Shown here: in pieces, positions 1 through 7,797 of the stretch | Numbering within the stretch: position 1 is the first letter of the stretch | Layout of the letters: every line of letters starts with the position of its first letter | Assembly: GCF_020193655.1 (NCBI RefSeq) | Contig: NZ_JADYVE010000007.1 | Span: 248,001 to 312,000, forward strand | Source of the DNA: Ensifer sp. IC3342 | Lineage (GTDB): Bacteria > Pseudomonadota > Alphaproteobacteria > Rhizobiales > Rhizobiaceae | Length of the DNA: 64,000 nt | Reading direction: 5' to 3' | The notes under the pieces: generated by a model | Told to the model about the DNA's origin: nothing | Database searches by the model: none | The model's input: only the letters and a program-made list of their open reading frames with translations | Made by a program: the position numbers and the translations under genes

Positions 1-1
1 G

Positions 2-337
2 TTCTACACGGCGGTCTATGAGATCCTCGACGGCAACGAGCAGAATCCGCGCATCAAGCTGTTCGAGACCTTCGGCGCCACCGTGCAGGCGCTCAAGGCC
101 GGCGACGTCGACCTCGTGCTGACCGACAGCGTGGCAGCACAAGGCTATGTCGATTCGTCCGAAGGCAAGCTCAAGGTCGTCGGCGAGCCGCTCGGCACCG
201 AGGATTTCGGTTTCATCTTCCCGAAGGGCTCCGATCTCGTCGCCCCGATCAATGCCGCCATCAAGGCGCTGAAGGAGGACGGCACCTTCGATGCGCTCAA
301 CAAGAAGTGGTTCCTCGACTACAAGATGGGCGGCTGA
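2..337 (+). CDS. amino-acid ABC transporter substrate-binding protein, C-terminal part
   Basis: The window opens inside this gene, so only the last ~111 residues are visible. The sequence is typical of the C-terminal lobe of periplasmic family-3 solute-binding proteins: a segment with '[14 protein letters not shown]', then '[10 protein letters not shown]' and a closing helix ending '[10 protein letters not shown]'. Such proteins capture a polar amino acid or opine in the periplasm and deliver it to a membrane permease. A permease of the matching family follows about 65 bp downstream on the same strand, so the two very probably form one transport operon. The ligand cannot be told from this fragment. 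The signal peptide lies outside the window. Confidence 0.9.
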   Translation, partial: FYTAVYEILDGNEQNPRIKLFETFGATVQALKAGDVDLVLTDSVAAQGYVDSSEGKLKVVGEPLGTEDFGFIFPKGSDLVAPINAAIKALKEDGTFDALNKKWFLDYKMGG

Positions 338-400
338 TCGCCGGGACGGATGAGGAGTGTGCGGCTTTCCGGCCGCATCCCGCTCCAACTTATCGGAATC

Positions 401-1222
401 ATGATGGCGCCAGATAAATTCGACACATCCGAGAAGGGCGACTATCCCTGGTGGCTGGTCGCCCTTCTCTTGATCGCCGTGGCGCTTGCCGCGGTCATCA
501 TTACCAACGACATCTTTTCCCAGGTCTTCGGCGTTGTCCTCAAGGGCATCGGCGTCACCATTTTCGTGACGCTGGTGGGTTTTGCGCTGGCGACCGTGCT
601 CGGCCTCGGCGTGGCGTTGATGGCGCTTTCCGAGCATGTAGCGCTGCGCCAGATTGCGCGCTTCTACACCGAGGTAATTCGTGGCGTCCCGATCCTCGTC
701 CTGCTCTTCTATATCGCCTTCGTCGGGGCGCCGGCGCTGGTGGTGGCCGCGAATTTCGCGGGCGCGCCGTTCATTTCGGCAGGCTGGATGGAGCCGCTCG
801 TCGTGCGCGATATCTCGCTGATGTGGCGGGCGATCATCGCCCTGATGATCGGCTATTCGGCCTTCATCGCCGAGGTCTTTCGCGCCGGCATCCAGTCGGT
901 CGACAAGGGGCAAGTTGAGGCGGCGAAGGCGCTCGGGCTTTCACGCTATCAACGCTTTCGCCTCGTCGTTTTCCCGCAGGCGATCCGCGTTATCCTGCCG
1001 CCGCTCGGAAACGACTTCGTGGCAATGGTCAAGGATTCCTCGCTGGTCTCGGTGCTCGGCGTCGCCGATATCACCCAGATGGGCAAGATCTACGCCTCGG
1101 GCTCGTTCCGCTTCTTCGAAACCTACTCGATCGTCGCCTATGTCTATCTCATCCTGACAATCGGCCTGTCGTTGGGGCTGAGGGCGCTCGAGCGGCGGCT
1201 GAGAAGGGCAGAGGCACGGTAG
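401..1222 (+). CDS. amino-acid ABC transporter permease (HisM/GlnP family)
   Basis: Inner-membrane permease of a polar amino-acid ABC importer, about 273 residues. Several hydrophobic segments are evident, the first around residues 16-38, and the cytoplasmic EAA loop that contacts the ATPase is visible as 'EAAKALGLSRYQRFRLVVFPQA' spread over about 22 positions near residue 185. I chose ATG 401 (ATG 404 is equally possible) because the upstream extension from 350 is charged, unlike family N-termini, and GGA precedes 401. It follows the binding-protein gene closely. No ATPase gene follows before leuC, so the ATPase must lie upstream of the window or elsewhere. Confidence 0.9.
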   Translation: MMAPDKFDTSEKGDYPWWLVALLLIAVALAAVIITNDIFSQVFGVVLKGIGVTIFVTLVGFALATVLGLGVALMALSEHVALRQIARFYTEVIRGVPILVLLFYIAFVGAPALVVAANFAGAPFISAGWMEPLVVRDISLMWRAIIALMIGYSAFIAEVFRAGIQSVDKGQVEAAKALGLSRYQRFRLVVFPQAIRVILPPLGNDFVAMVKDSSLVSVLGVADITQMGKIYASGSFRFFETYSIVAYVYLILTIGLSLGLRALERRLRRAEAR

Positions 1223-1535
1223 GCATTTGCCGGCTTAAACCGCTCCCAACTCCTCCCCACAGGGGAGGTTGGGGAGGCGTGTTTGCAGAGTCGCTCCCAT
1301 CTCGCCAATTGCCGAGGTGTCAAAAAATTGATATGAGCACGGCCATGGAATCCAAATTCGGATGTCGCGAACAGAAAATCGTCGTGCTGCAGGACCACAA
1401 GCGTCTGCCGGCACGCTTTTTCGCGCGGGTTTCCGGCGCGCTCACCAGCCGCCTATCCTGATCGTTCGATCAGTTTTCCGGCCGCCCTGCTGCCGGCCCT
1501 TCCCATATTCTGAAAATTCGAATGGACATATCGCC
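1223..1535. other. intergenic region with a short palindromic repeat; no gene seen
   Basis: About 313 bp between the permease and leuC. It carries a short rhizobial-type palindromic repeat around 1242-1279 (ctcctcccc / ggggagg arms). At 1458-1473 there is a perfect inverted repeat, CTGATC-gttc-GATCAG, followed by four T, which could be a weak terminator of the transporter operon or part of the leuC leader. A possible 42-codon reading frame at 1333 has no ribosome-binding site and no recognisable product. Confidence 0.5.
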
Positions 1536-2945
1536 ATGAGCGCACCGCGTACCCTCTATGACAAGATCTGGGACGATCATCTGGTCAACAGCCAGGACGA
1601 CGGCACCTGTCTTCTCTACATCGATCGTCACCTCGTTCACGAGGTGACGAGCCCGCAGGCCTTCGAAGGCCTGCGCATGGCCGGCCGCAAGGTCCGCGCG
1701 CCGGAAAAGACGCTCGCCGTCGTCGACCATAACGTTCCGACCTCGCCCGATCGCCACCTCGGCATCAAGAACGAGGAGAGCCGCATCCAGGTCGAGGCGC
1801 TTGCCAAGAACGCGGCCGACTTCGGCGTCGAATACTACTCCGAGAACGACAAGCGCCAGGGCATCGTCCACATCGTCGGTCCCGAGCAGGGCTTCACGCT
1901 GCCCGGCATGACGATCGTCTGCGGCGATAGCCACACCTCGACCCACGGTGCCTTCGGCGCGCTAGCGCATGGCATCGGCACCTCGGAAGTGGAACATGTT
2001 CTGGCGACGCAGACGCTGATCCAGAAAAAGGCCAAAAACATGCTGGTGCGCGTCGACGGCCAATTGCCGCCGGGCGTCACTGCCAAGGACATTATCCTCG
2101 CGATTATCGGCGAGATCGGCACGGCCGGCGGCACCGGGCATGTCATCGAGTTTGCTGGCGAGGCCATCCGGTCGCTCTCGATGGAAGGCCGCATGACGAT
2201 CTGCAACATGACGATCGAAGGCGGCGCCCGCGCTGGCCTGATCGCGCCGGACGAGACGACCTTCGCCTATATCAAGGACCGGCCGCGCGCGCCGAAGGGC
2301 AAGGCCTGGGATATGGCGCTCGAATACTGGAAGACGCTGCACACGGACGAGGGCGCCCACTACGACCGCGTCGTCGTCCTCGACGCTGCCAACCTGCCGC
2401 CGATCGTTTCCTGGGGCTCCTCGCCGGAAGACGTGGTCTCAGTGCAGGGCATCGTTCCGAACCCGGATGAGATCCAGGACGAGACCAAGCGCGCCTCGAA
2501 ATGGCGTGCGCTCGACTATATGGGCCTGAAGCCCGGCACGAAGATCACCGAAATCGCCATCGACCGGGTCTTCATCGGTTCCTGCACCAATGGCCGCATC
2601 GAGGACCTGCGCGCCGTCGCCAAGGTCGTCGAGGGCCGTAAGGTCGCCCTGACCGTTTCGGCGATGATCGTGCCCGGCTCCGGCCTCGTCAAGGAACAGG
2701 CGGAAGCGGAAGGCCTCGACAAGATCTTCAAGGAAGCGGGCTTCGACTGGCGCGAGCCCGGCTGCTCCATGTGCCTGGCGATGAACGACGACCGGCTGAA
2801 GCCGGGCGAGCGCTGCGCCTCGACGTCGAACCGCAACTTCGAAGGCCGTCAGGGCTTCAAGGGGCGCACGCATCTGGTCTCGCCGGCTATGGCGGCCGCC
2901 GCGGCGGTTTCCGGGCACTTCGTCGATATCCGCGAGTGGAAATAA
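1536..2945 (+). CDS. leuC: 3-isopropylmalate dehydratase large subunit
   Basis: Catalytic subunit of isopropylmalate isomerase, which converts 2- to 3-isopropylmalate in leucine synthesis together with LeuD. The 469-residue product is full length for the family. The three cysteines that bind the 4Fe-4S cluster are at residues 350 ('GSCTNGR') and 410/413 ('GCSMC'). The aconitase signature '[12 protein letters not shown]' is near residue 130. The open frame extends upstream to 1362, but the conserved N-terminus '[15 protein letters not shown]' fixes the start at ATG 1536. A strong terminator follows, so leuC is its own unit; its partner leuD lies about 14 kb downstream at 16909. Confidence 0.98.
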   Translation: MSAPRTLYDKIWDDHLVNSQDDGTCLLYIDRHLVHEVTSPQAFEGLRMAGRKVRAPEKTLAVVDHNVPTSPDRHLGIKNEESRIQVEALAKNAADFGVEYYSENDKRQGIVHIVGPEQGFTLPGMTIVCGDSHTSTHGAFGALAHGIGTSEVEHVLATQTLIQKKAKNMLVRVDGQLPPGVTAKDIILAIIGEIGTAGGTGHVIEFAGEAIRSLSMEGRMTICNMTIEGGARAGLIAPDETTFAYIKDRPRAPKGKAWDMALEYWKTLHTDEGAHYDRVVVLDAANLPPIVSWGSSPEDVVSVQGIVPNPDEIQDETKRASKWRALDYMGLKPGTKITEIAIDRVFIGSCTNGRIEDLRAVAKVVEGRKVALTVSAMIVPGSGLVKEQAEAEGLDKIFKEAGFDWREPGCSMCLAMNDDRLKPGERCASTSNRNFEGRQGFKGRTHLVSPAMAAAAAVSGHFVDIREWK

Positions 2946-2973
2946 GCCGGTTCGAGCTTTTCCGGCATCTCAG

Positions 2974-2998
2974 GCCGCCCTTCGGGGCGGCTTTTTTT
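2974..2998 (+). terminator. intrinsic terminator of leuC
   Basis: Perfect 7-bp GC stem GCCGCCC-ttcg-GGGCGGC with a stable tetraloop, directly followed by seven T. It lies 28 bp after the leuC stop codon. Confidence 0.92.
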
Positions 2999-3053
2999 AT
3001 GCGCGCGACGGTGCGAGAATGGAACTATCGGCCGACAGATGAGGAACGCCCCC

Positions 3054-3599
3054 ATGCCTGACGACGCCAGACCCCCGACACGCCGCCTCATGTTGCTTCG
3101 CCACGGCAAATCCGCCTGGCCGGAGGGGGTCGCCGACCATCGACGCCCGCTTGCCGGCCGCGGCCGAAGGGCGGCGCCGGCAATCGGCGCCTTCATGGCG
3201 AGGCAGGAGTTGATCCCGGATCTCGTGCTCGTTTCGACCGCCCGGCGCGCGCAGGAGACCTGGGAGCTTGTCGCCGGCGAGCTGCCACACAAGGTTGAAA
3301 GCCGCGACGCTGTCGCCATCTACGAGGTGGCAGCCAGGGCCATGATCGATGTGATCCGCAAGGTGGAGCCGTCGGTCGAGAAGCTCATGCTCGTCGGGCA
3401 CAATCCAGGCATGGCGGAGCTTGCCCTCCTGCTTGCCGGCGGCGGTGACGAAGTGGCGTTGGCGCGCCTGCGCGAAAAGTTCCCGACCGCCGCGCTCGCC
3501 GTCATGGATTTCACCATCGAGCAATGGTCGGAGATTGCGCCCGGAACGGGCCGGCTCGTTCGGTTCGTAACGCCCCGCATGCTGGAGGACGGAGCCTGA
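3054..3599 (+). CDS. SixA-like histidine phosphatase family protein
   Basis: Small phosphoglycerate-mutase-fold phosphatase of about 181 residues. The catalytic 'LLRHGKS' motif with the phosphohistidine sits about 15 residues from the N-terminus, and the second histidine is in 'LVGHNPGM' in the central part. This arrangement matches SixA-type phosphohistidine phosphatases, which remove phosphate from histidine phosphotransfer proteins; the real substrate here is unknown. I prefer ATG 3054 over the in-frame ATG at 3039 because GAGGAA at 3040-3045 is well placed as its ribosome-binding site. A RIME-type repeat follows at once. Confidence 0.88.
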   Translation: MPDDARPPTRRLMLLRHGKSAWPEGVADHRRPLAGRGRRAAPAIGAFMARQELIPDLVLVSTARRAQETWELVAGELPHKVESRDAVAIYEVAARAMIDVIRKVEPSVEKLMLVGHNPGMAELALLLAGGGDEVALARLREKFPTAALAVMDFTIEQWSEIAPGTGRLVRFVTPRMLEDGA

Positions 3600-3611
3600 A
3601 GAAGCCGCCTC

Positions 3612-3713
3612 CACATGATTCCTTAAATCGGAACCGATTTAAGGACAAAATCATGCAGTAATTCAAAGTGCTACAGCGATCTTTGCGCGTCCGCTCGGAC
3701 GCGCGGCGCTGTA
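3612..3713 (+). repeat. RIME1-like two-palindrome intergenic element
   Basis: About 102 bp. The first palindrome is CCTTAAATCGG/CCGATTTAAGG, then a conserved linker (ATTCAAAGTGCTACAG), then a second palindrome GCGCGTCC/GGACGCGC and a GGCGCTGTA end. The same architecture recurs at nine other places in the window. It lies between two convergent genes and ends four bp before the stop codon of the L,D-transpeptidase gene. Confidence 0.88.
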
Positions 3714-3717
3714 ATTC

Positions 3718-4266
3718 CTACACCACCTTTACGATTATCCCCTGACGCATATGCCGGATCAGCCGCTTCATGGCCGGCAGGCTGATGGCGACGCAACCTT
3801 GCGTCGGCTCGTAGCCGGGGCGAATGAGGTGGAAGAAGATCGCCGAGCCGGCATTGCGGCGCCTGCAGAAGATGTTCCAATCCATGACCAGGCATACGTC
3901 ATAGAGGCCGTCGTCGCGCATCATCGTCTCGTGGCTTACCGCAAGCGGGGCTTTGGCCGGGCGATTGTAGGATGCGTGCCGGGGATCGTCGCACCACAGC
4001 ATCTCGCGGCGGATGGCACGCATCGGCAGGCGAGTCGGCGGCAACGAGATGCGGTCGCGGCGCATGTAGCCGCCGATCAGCTTCATCGATGCCCGCGGTG
4101 TCGCGCCGTCGCCCTCGCGCTTGATGGCTGTCACGCCGCTTCGGCCGATCGCCGCCTGCTCCGTTCTGCCGTCGAAACTGACAAGCGCGCGGCGGCGGTC
4201 GCGCGGCGCCATTCTGACGACGATCGTTGACTTCGGTGATCTTACTCCCGACGTTTTCTTGCGCAT
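3718..4266 (-). CDS. L,D-transpeptidase (YkuD-like) family protein
   Basis: About 182 residues. The C-terminal half shows the YkuD-type catalytic arrangement: a histidine in 'IFFHLIRPGYEPTQGCVAIS' (about 18 residues) followed by the nucleophilic cysteine of 'QGCVAIS'. Such enzymes form 3-3 crosslinks in peptidoglycan or attach proteins to it. No clear signal peptide is visible, so export is uncertain. The reading frame is open far upstream through the response-regulator gene, but that part is antisense. ATG 4266 is the first plausible start; GTG 4275 is an alternative. It is divergent from the response-regulator gene, with about 144 bp between them. Confidence 0.82.
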   Translation of the reverse strand: MRKKTSGVRSPKSTIVVRMAPRDRRRALVSFDGRTEQAAIGRSGVTAIKREGDGATPRASMKLIGGYMRRDRISLPPTRLPMRAIRREMLWCDDPRHASYNRPAKAPLAVSHETMMRDDGLYDVCLVMDWNIFCRRRNAGSAIFFHLIRPGYEPTQGCVAISLPAMKRLIRHMRQGIIVKVV

Positions 4267-4410
4267 TATTCTCACAAAATTTTGCCTTGTCCGTGACTTA
4301 GTGACGACCATAGGCATGGTTGCATTTATGACGGAGTTCAACGGGGGCCGGCTTGCCAAGTGCGGCATTTGAGCTAGTTTTGATTCAGGAAGCAAACAGG
4401 AATTGTCCCT

Positions 4411-5094
4411 ATGGCGACACGTACCATTCTCCTTGTCGATGACGACAATGACCTGCGCGAAACACTGGTAGAGCAGCTTTCTCTCTATGAAGAGTTCGAC
4501 CTCCTGCAAGAGGCAACCGCCGGCAAGGGGATCCAGGCGGCGCGTACCCACCAGGTCGACCTTCTGATCATGGATGTCGGCCTGCCCGACATGGATGGCC
4601 GCGAGGCCGTCAAGATCCTGCGCAAGGGCGGTTTCAAGGCGCCGATCGTCATGTTGACCGGGCACGACACCGATTCGGACACCATCCTTGGGCTCGAAGC
4701 GGGCGCCAACGACTACGTCACCAAACCGTTCCGCTTTGCCGTGCTGCTCGCGCGCATCCGCGCCCAGCTTCGCCAGCACGAGCAAAGCGAGGACGCCACC
4801 TTCAGCGTCGGCCCCTATACGTTCAAGCCGAGCCAGAAACTGCTGACGATGGAGAATGGCCAGAAGATCCGCCTGACGGAGAAGGAAGCGGCAATCATCC
4901 GCTATCTCTATCGCGCCGATCAGAAAGTGGTCACGCGCGATGTCCTGCTTGAGGAGGTCTGGGGCTACAATTCCGGTGTCACCACGCACACGCTGGAGAC
5001 ACATGTCTACCGCCTCCGTCAGAAAATCGAGCGCGACCCTTCCAATGCGGAGATTTTGGTGACAGAGAACGGCGGCTACAAGATCGTTCCTTAA
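4411..5094 (+). CDS. cenR: OmpR-family response regulator, CenR-like
   Basis: 227 residues. A receiver domain (1-120) has the acidic pocket at Asp10-Asp12, the phosphoacceptor Asp55 in 'LLIMDVGLPDMDG', Thr83 and Lys105. A winged-helix DNA-binding domain (about 130-227) includes 'VWGYNSGVTTHTLETHVYRLRQKIE'-type sequence. The overall sequence, especially 'DTDSDTILGLEAGANDYV', strongly resembles CenR, an envelope-control regulator of Alphaproteobacteria that is essential in Caulobacter. No sensor kinase gene is adjacent, which fits CenR. It is followed by a RIME element. The gene symbol rests on remembered family similarity only. Confidence 0.85.
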   Translation: MATRTILLVDDDNDLRETLVEQLSLYEEFDLLQEATAGKGIQAARTHQVDLLIMDVGLPDMDGREAVKILRKGGFKAPIVMLTGHDTDSDTILGLEAGANDYVTKPFRFAVLLARIRAQLRQHEQSEDATFSVGPYTFKPSQKLLTMENGQKIRLTEKEAAIIRYLYRADQKVVTRDVLLEEVWGYNSGVTTHTLETHVYRLRQKIERDPSNAEILVTENGGYKIVP

Positions 5095-5148
5095 GCGGGA
5101 TCGCGGAAAGGTGCGAAGCGCTTTTCGTTCCGCATTCCGCCCTTACTC

Positions 5149-5247
5149 CATGTTTCCTTGAGTCGTATCGACTTAAGGGCAAAAACATGCAGCAATTCAA
5201 AGTGCTACAGCTTGCTTTGCGCGTCCGATAAGACGCGCGGCGCTGTA
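5149..5247 (+). repeat. RIME1-like element
   Basis: Same two-palindrome design as the copy at 3612: a CTTGAGTCG/CGACTTAAG arm pair, the AATTCAAAGTGCTACAG linker, a GCGCGTC/GACGCGC pair and a GGCGCTGTA end. The element ends only about 25 bp before the predicted TTG start of the next gene, so it forms most of that gene's upstream region. Confidence 0.87.
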
Positions 5248-5271
5248 TATGTGAACTGGGAGATTTGCCGC

Positions 5272-5727
5272 TTGGCACTCAACGACGACATCGCGCTTTT
5301 GTCCAATGTGGCGCTCTTTGCCGATATCAGCGAGGACAAGCTGAGGCTGATTGCCTTCGGCGCCGAGCGTCGCCGCGTGCTGAAGGGCCAGGAGCTTTTT
5401 CGCGAAGGGGCGCCGGCCGACTGTGCCTTTGCCGTTGCCGCCGGCAGTTTCACGCTTTCGAAGGCGGACGGCGAGGGGCGGCAGCAGCATGTGGCCACCG
5501 TTGAGCGCGGCGCGCTTCTTTCCGAACTGGCGTTGATCTCGATGGTCGAGCGCAAGTTCACGGCGACCGCCGAGGAAGACAGCGAAGTCATTCGTATCAA
5601 TCGCCCACTTTTTCGGCGGATGCTGGAAGAGTATCCGGAGGTCACCGCGCTTGTCGAAGCCCGTATCCGCGAGAACCTGCAGGCGATGATCCGGCGCGCC
5701 GAGGCGCTCGCCGGTCGGTTTGCTTAG
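5272..5727 (+). CDS. cyclic nucleotide-binding domain protein (CAP_ED fold, no HTH)
   Basis: About 151 residues covering one cNMP-binding beta-barrel: 'LLSNVALFADISEDKLRLIAFG' (22 positions) begins the domain, and the phosphate-binding-cassette region lies around 'GALLSELALIS'. There is no DNA-binding domain, so it is not a Crp/Fnr regulator. Stand-alone domains like this are common in rhizobia and their role is unknown. I place the start at TTG 5272 because GGGAG at 5258-5262 is at the right distance and 'ALNDDIALL' matches the usual N-terminus; the longer frame would translate the RIME repeat. Confidence 0.82.
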   Translation: MALNDDIALLSNVALFADISEDKLRLIAFGAERRRVLKGQELFREGAPADCAFAVAAGSFTLSKADGEGRQQHVATVERGALLSELALISMVERKFTATAEEDSEVIRINRPLFRRMLEEYPEVTALVEARIRENLQAMIRRAEALAGRFA

Positions 5728-5734
5728 CGAATTT

Positions 5735-5820
5735 TCGCCCCTCATCCGCCTGCCGGCAGCTTCTCTCCGCAGGGGAGAAGGGACAAACGACGGCCGCTCA
5801 GTTCCCTTCGGGGAGAGGGC
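5735..5820. repeat. rhizobial REP-type palindromic repeat
   Basis: Begins 'cccctcatccgcctgccggcagcttctctccgc' (spanning more than 20 bp) and continues with GGGGAGAAGGG and a second TTCCCTTCGGGGAGAGGG block. The same 'ctcatccgcctgccggc ... ccccgc...gcggggagaagg' module recurs at 15063, 21127, 25431, 33025, 50405 and 54390. It lies between convergent genes. Confidence 0.8.
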
Positions 5821-5876
5821 TAGGAGCAATCGTGAGCCTATGCCGCCGATGGGTCGCCTCAAAAGCGTTGCGGCCG

Positions 5877-6683
5877 TTAAAGGTCGAAATGCGCGATCAC
5901 CGGCACGTGGTCGGAGGGGCGATCGCAGCCGCGCGCCTCGCGCAGGATGTCGACGCGGCTCAGCTTCGGTGCGATGTCGGCCGAGGACCAGATATGATCG
6001 AGGCGGCGGCCGCGGTCGGCCAGGTCCCAATCCTTTGCGCGATAGCTCCACCAGGTGTAGAGCTTTACCGGCGGAGGCACGTGCTGGCGCATCAGATCGA
6101 CCCAGGCGCCGCCGGTCATCACCGATATCAGGCCCTCGGTCTCGATCGGGGTGTGGCTGACGATCTTCAAAAGCTGCTTGTGCGACCAGACGTCGTGCTC
6201 GAGCGGCGCGATGTTGAGGTCGCCGACGAGGATGGACGAGACGCCGGCCTCGGCTTCGGCGTGCAGGAGCTTCATTTCATCGACAAAGTCGAGCTTGTGG
6301 CCGAACTTCGGATTGATCGTCCGGTCCGGCTCGTCGCCGCCGGCCGGCACATAGAAATTGTGCAGGCGTATCGTTTTGTCACCGGCCTTAAAGACGACGG
6401 AGAGATGACGGGCGTCGCCGATGCCGCAATAGTCGCGGCGGTCGGAAAGCTCATGCAGCGGCAGGCGCGAAACGGTCGCTACCCCGTGGTAGCCCTTCTG
6501 GCCGTGCATCTCGATGTATTTATAGCCAAGGCTTTTCAGCGGCGACGACGGAAACTGGTCGTTCGGGCATTTGGTTTCCTGCAGGCACAGGATGTCGGGC
6601 TGCCATGTCTTCAGAAAGTGCTCGACCAGCGGCATGCGCAGGCGAATGGAGTTGATGTTCCATGTGGCGATGGAAAGGTTCAT
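5877..6683 (-). CDS. xthA: exodeoxyribonuclease III
   Basis: AP endonuclease and 3'-5' exonuclease of base-excision repair, about 268 residues, normal length. Family landmarks run in order: 'ATWNINSIR' (metal site) at the N-terminus, 'LCLQETK' with the catalytic Glu near residue 35, 'GDLNIAP' with Asp/Asn near residue 150, and a 'DHVPVIAHF' C-terminus holding the catalytic Asp-His pair. The start is ATG 6683; the longer frame to 6743 would run into the RIME repeat just upstream. Confidence 0.96.
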   Translation of the reverse strand: MNLSIATWNINSIRLRMPLVEHFLKTWQPDILCLQETKCPNDQFPSSPLKSLGYKYIEMHGQKGYHGVATVSRLPLHELSDRRDYCGIGDARHLSVVFKAGDKTIRLHNFYVPAGGDEPDRTINPKFGHKLDFVDEMKLLHAEAEAGVSSILVGDLNIAPLEHDVWSHKQLLKIVSHTPIETEGLISVMTGGAWVDLMRQHVPPPVKLYTWWSYRAKDWDLADRGRRLDHIWSSADIAPKLSRVDILREARGCDRPSDHVPVIAHFDL

Positions 6684-6697
6684 TCCGCGTTCCCTAC

Positions 6698-6795
6698 TGC
6701 ATGATTCCTTAAATCGGAATCGATTTAAGGAATCATGCATCATTTCAAAGTGCTACAGCGACCTTAGCGCGTCCGATTGGACGCGCGGCGCTGTA
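6698..6795 (+). repeat. RIME1-like element
   Basis: Perfect first palindrome CCTTAAATCG/CGATTTAAGG inside CTGCATGAT...ATCATGCAT, then the TTTCAAAGTGCTACAG linker and GCGCGTCC/GGACGCGC. It lies 14 bp upstream of the xthA start, in its 5' region. Confidence 0.88.
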
Positions 6796-6883
6796 CAAAG
6801 GATGAGTGCGCCGGCAATCGAGCAGGGAAGCTCCCGGCAATGCGTGCCGCGTTTTTAAGAGGTCAAACGACAAACGGCAGGGC

Positions 6884-6921
6884 ATGAAAAAGGCCCACAC
6901 CGTGCGTCTATACAGACGCAC
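6884..6921 (-). terminator. possible terminator of lolA (hairpin)
   Basis: A perfect 8-bp stem GTGCGTCT-atac-AGACGCAC lies at 6902-6921, 80 bp beyond the lolA stop. On the minus strand it is followed, after about 10 bp, by five T. The T-run is not immediately adjacent, so termination is only a suggestion. Confidence 0.4.
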
Positions 6922-7000
6922 AACGGTCGCTCGAGCGCCTTGAATTGTTAAGGTTATCCTTGATCGATTTCGTTCACCGGAGACGGCCGTGGGTCGCGCC

Positions 7001-7663
7001 TCAGCCGCCTCGCTTGTTGCGTACTTCGTCGTAGGGGATGCGGAAAACCTTGTCGTCCAGTTGCATTCCGGTGCGAACGTTGAAGATCATCACCGAGGTA
7101 TCCTTCTTCTGGGGATCGGTGATCGTCCATTGCCTAAGATCGTAGGTCTTCGGGTCGAACATCATCGTGATGGTCGAATCGCCGAAGATCGAGCGGTCGC
7201 CGAGCACGATGGTGATGAGGTCGGACTCTTCCCGAACGGCGCGCACCATCCTGCCGCTGAGGTCGATCCTTTCGCTCAAAAGCAGATTGAGCGGCGTTTT
7301 CGAAAGCGGATAGATATCCCAGGTCTTCAGCTTCATATTGCCGATGACGACCGACTTGCCGTCGGCGATCACCCGCATCGGCGAGGGGGCTTCATAATTG
7401 AAGCGGATGCGTCCGGGGCGGCGGATGTAGAATTTGCCGCCTGTCTGCTCGCCGCGTGGCCCGAATTGCACGAACTCGCCCGCCATTGTCTTCACCGACG
7501 AAAAGTGGTCGGCGATCCTCTGGGCGACGCCGGTCGCCTGTGCGGAGGCGTCTCGCGCATCGAGCGTCGTTCCGGCCATGCCCGCGAGAGCTGCCAGGCC
7601 GCAAACGAAGACACGCCGCGAGATAGCTCGATTGCTGCCCTGGCCGGTTTTTGTCTCTGTCAT
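7001..7663 (-). CDS. lolA: outer-membrane lipoprotein carrier protein LolA family
   Basis: Periplasmic chaperone that ferries lipoproteins to the outer membrane, about 220 residues. A twin-arginine-like 'SRRVFVCGLAALAGMAG' signal segment lies at about residues 14-35 with an Ala-x-Ala cleavage region after 'ARDASAQA'. The mature part has the LolA barrel pattern, including 'MAGEFVQ' and 'FYIRRPGRIRFNYE'. ATG 7663 is preferred over ATG 7678 because AGGAGA sits eight bases upstream. It follows ftsK by 134 bp in the same direction and may be co-transcribed with it; a GC hairpin (7760-7783) lies in the gap. Confidence 0.87.
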   Translation of the reverse strand: MTETKTGQGSNRAISRRVFVCGLAALAGMAGTTLDARDASAQATGVAQRIADHFSSVKTMAGEFVQFGPRGEQTGGKFYIRRPGRIRFNYEAPSPMRVIADGKSVVIGNMKLKTWDIYPLSKTPLNLLLSERIDLSGRMVRAVREESDLITIVLGDRSIFGDSTITMMFDPKTYDLRQWTITDPQKKDTSVMIFNVRTGMQLDDKVFRIPYDEVRNKRGG

Positions 7664-7797
7664 CGCAGTCTCCTTCATTTCAGGATCATTTGAAGAGCAA
7701 GTGGGGCGCCTTCAAGGCGCTCACCGATGCCGCAAGGGGTGTCGTTCAAATGACCGTTACCGGCCGCGCGTCATGGCGGCCGGCGATGAGGGCCGGA

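Noticed and set aside
1333-1461. possible 42-codon peptide upstream of leuC (leader peptide?)
   Set aside because: Not rich in leucine codons, no ribosome-binding site, and no attenuator pair that would fit leucine attenuation.
7760-7783. hairpin CCGGCCGC/GCGGCCGG between ftsK and lolA as a terminator
   Set aside because: Perfect 8-bp stem, but no T-run on either side; it may affect mRNA stability only.
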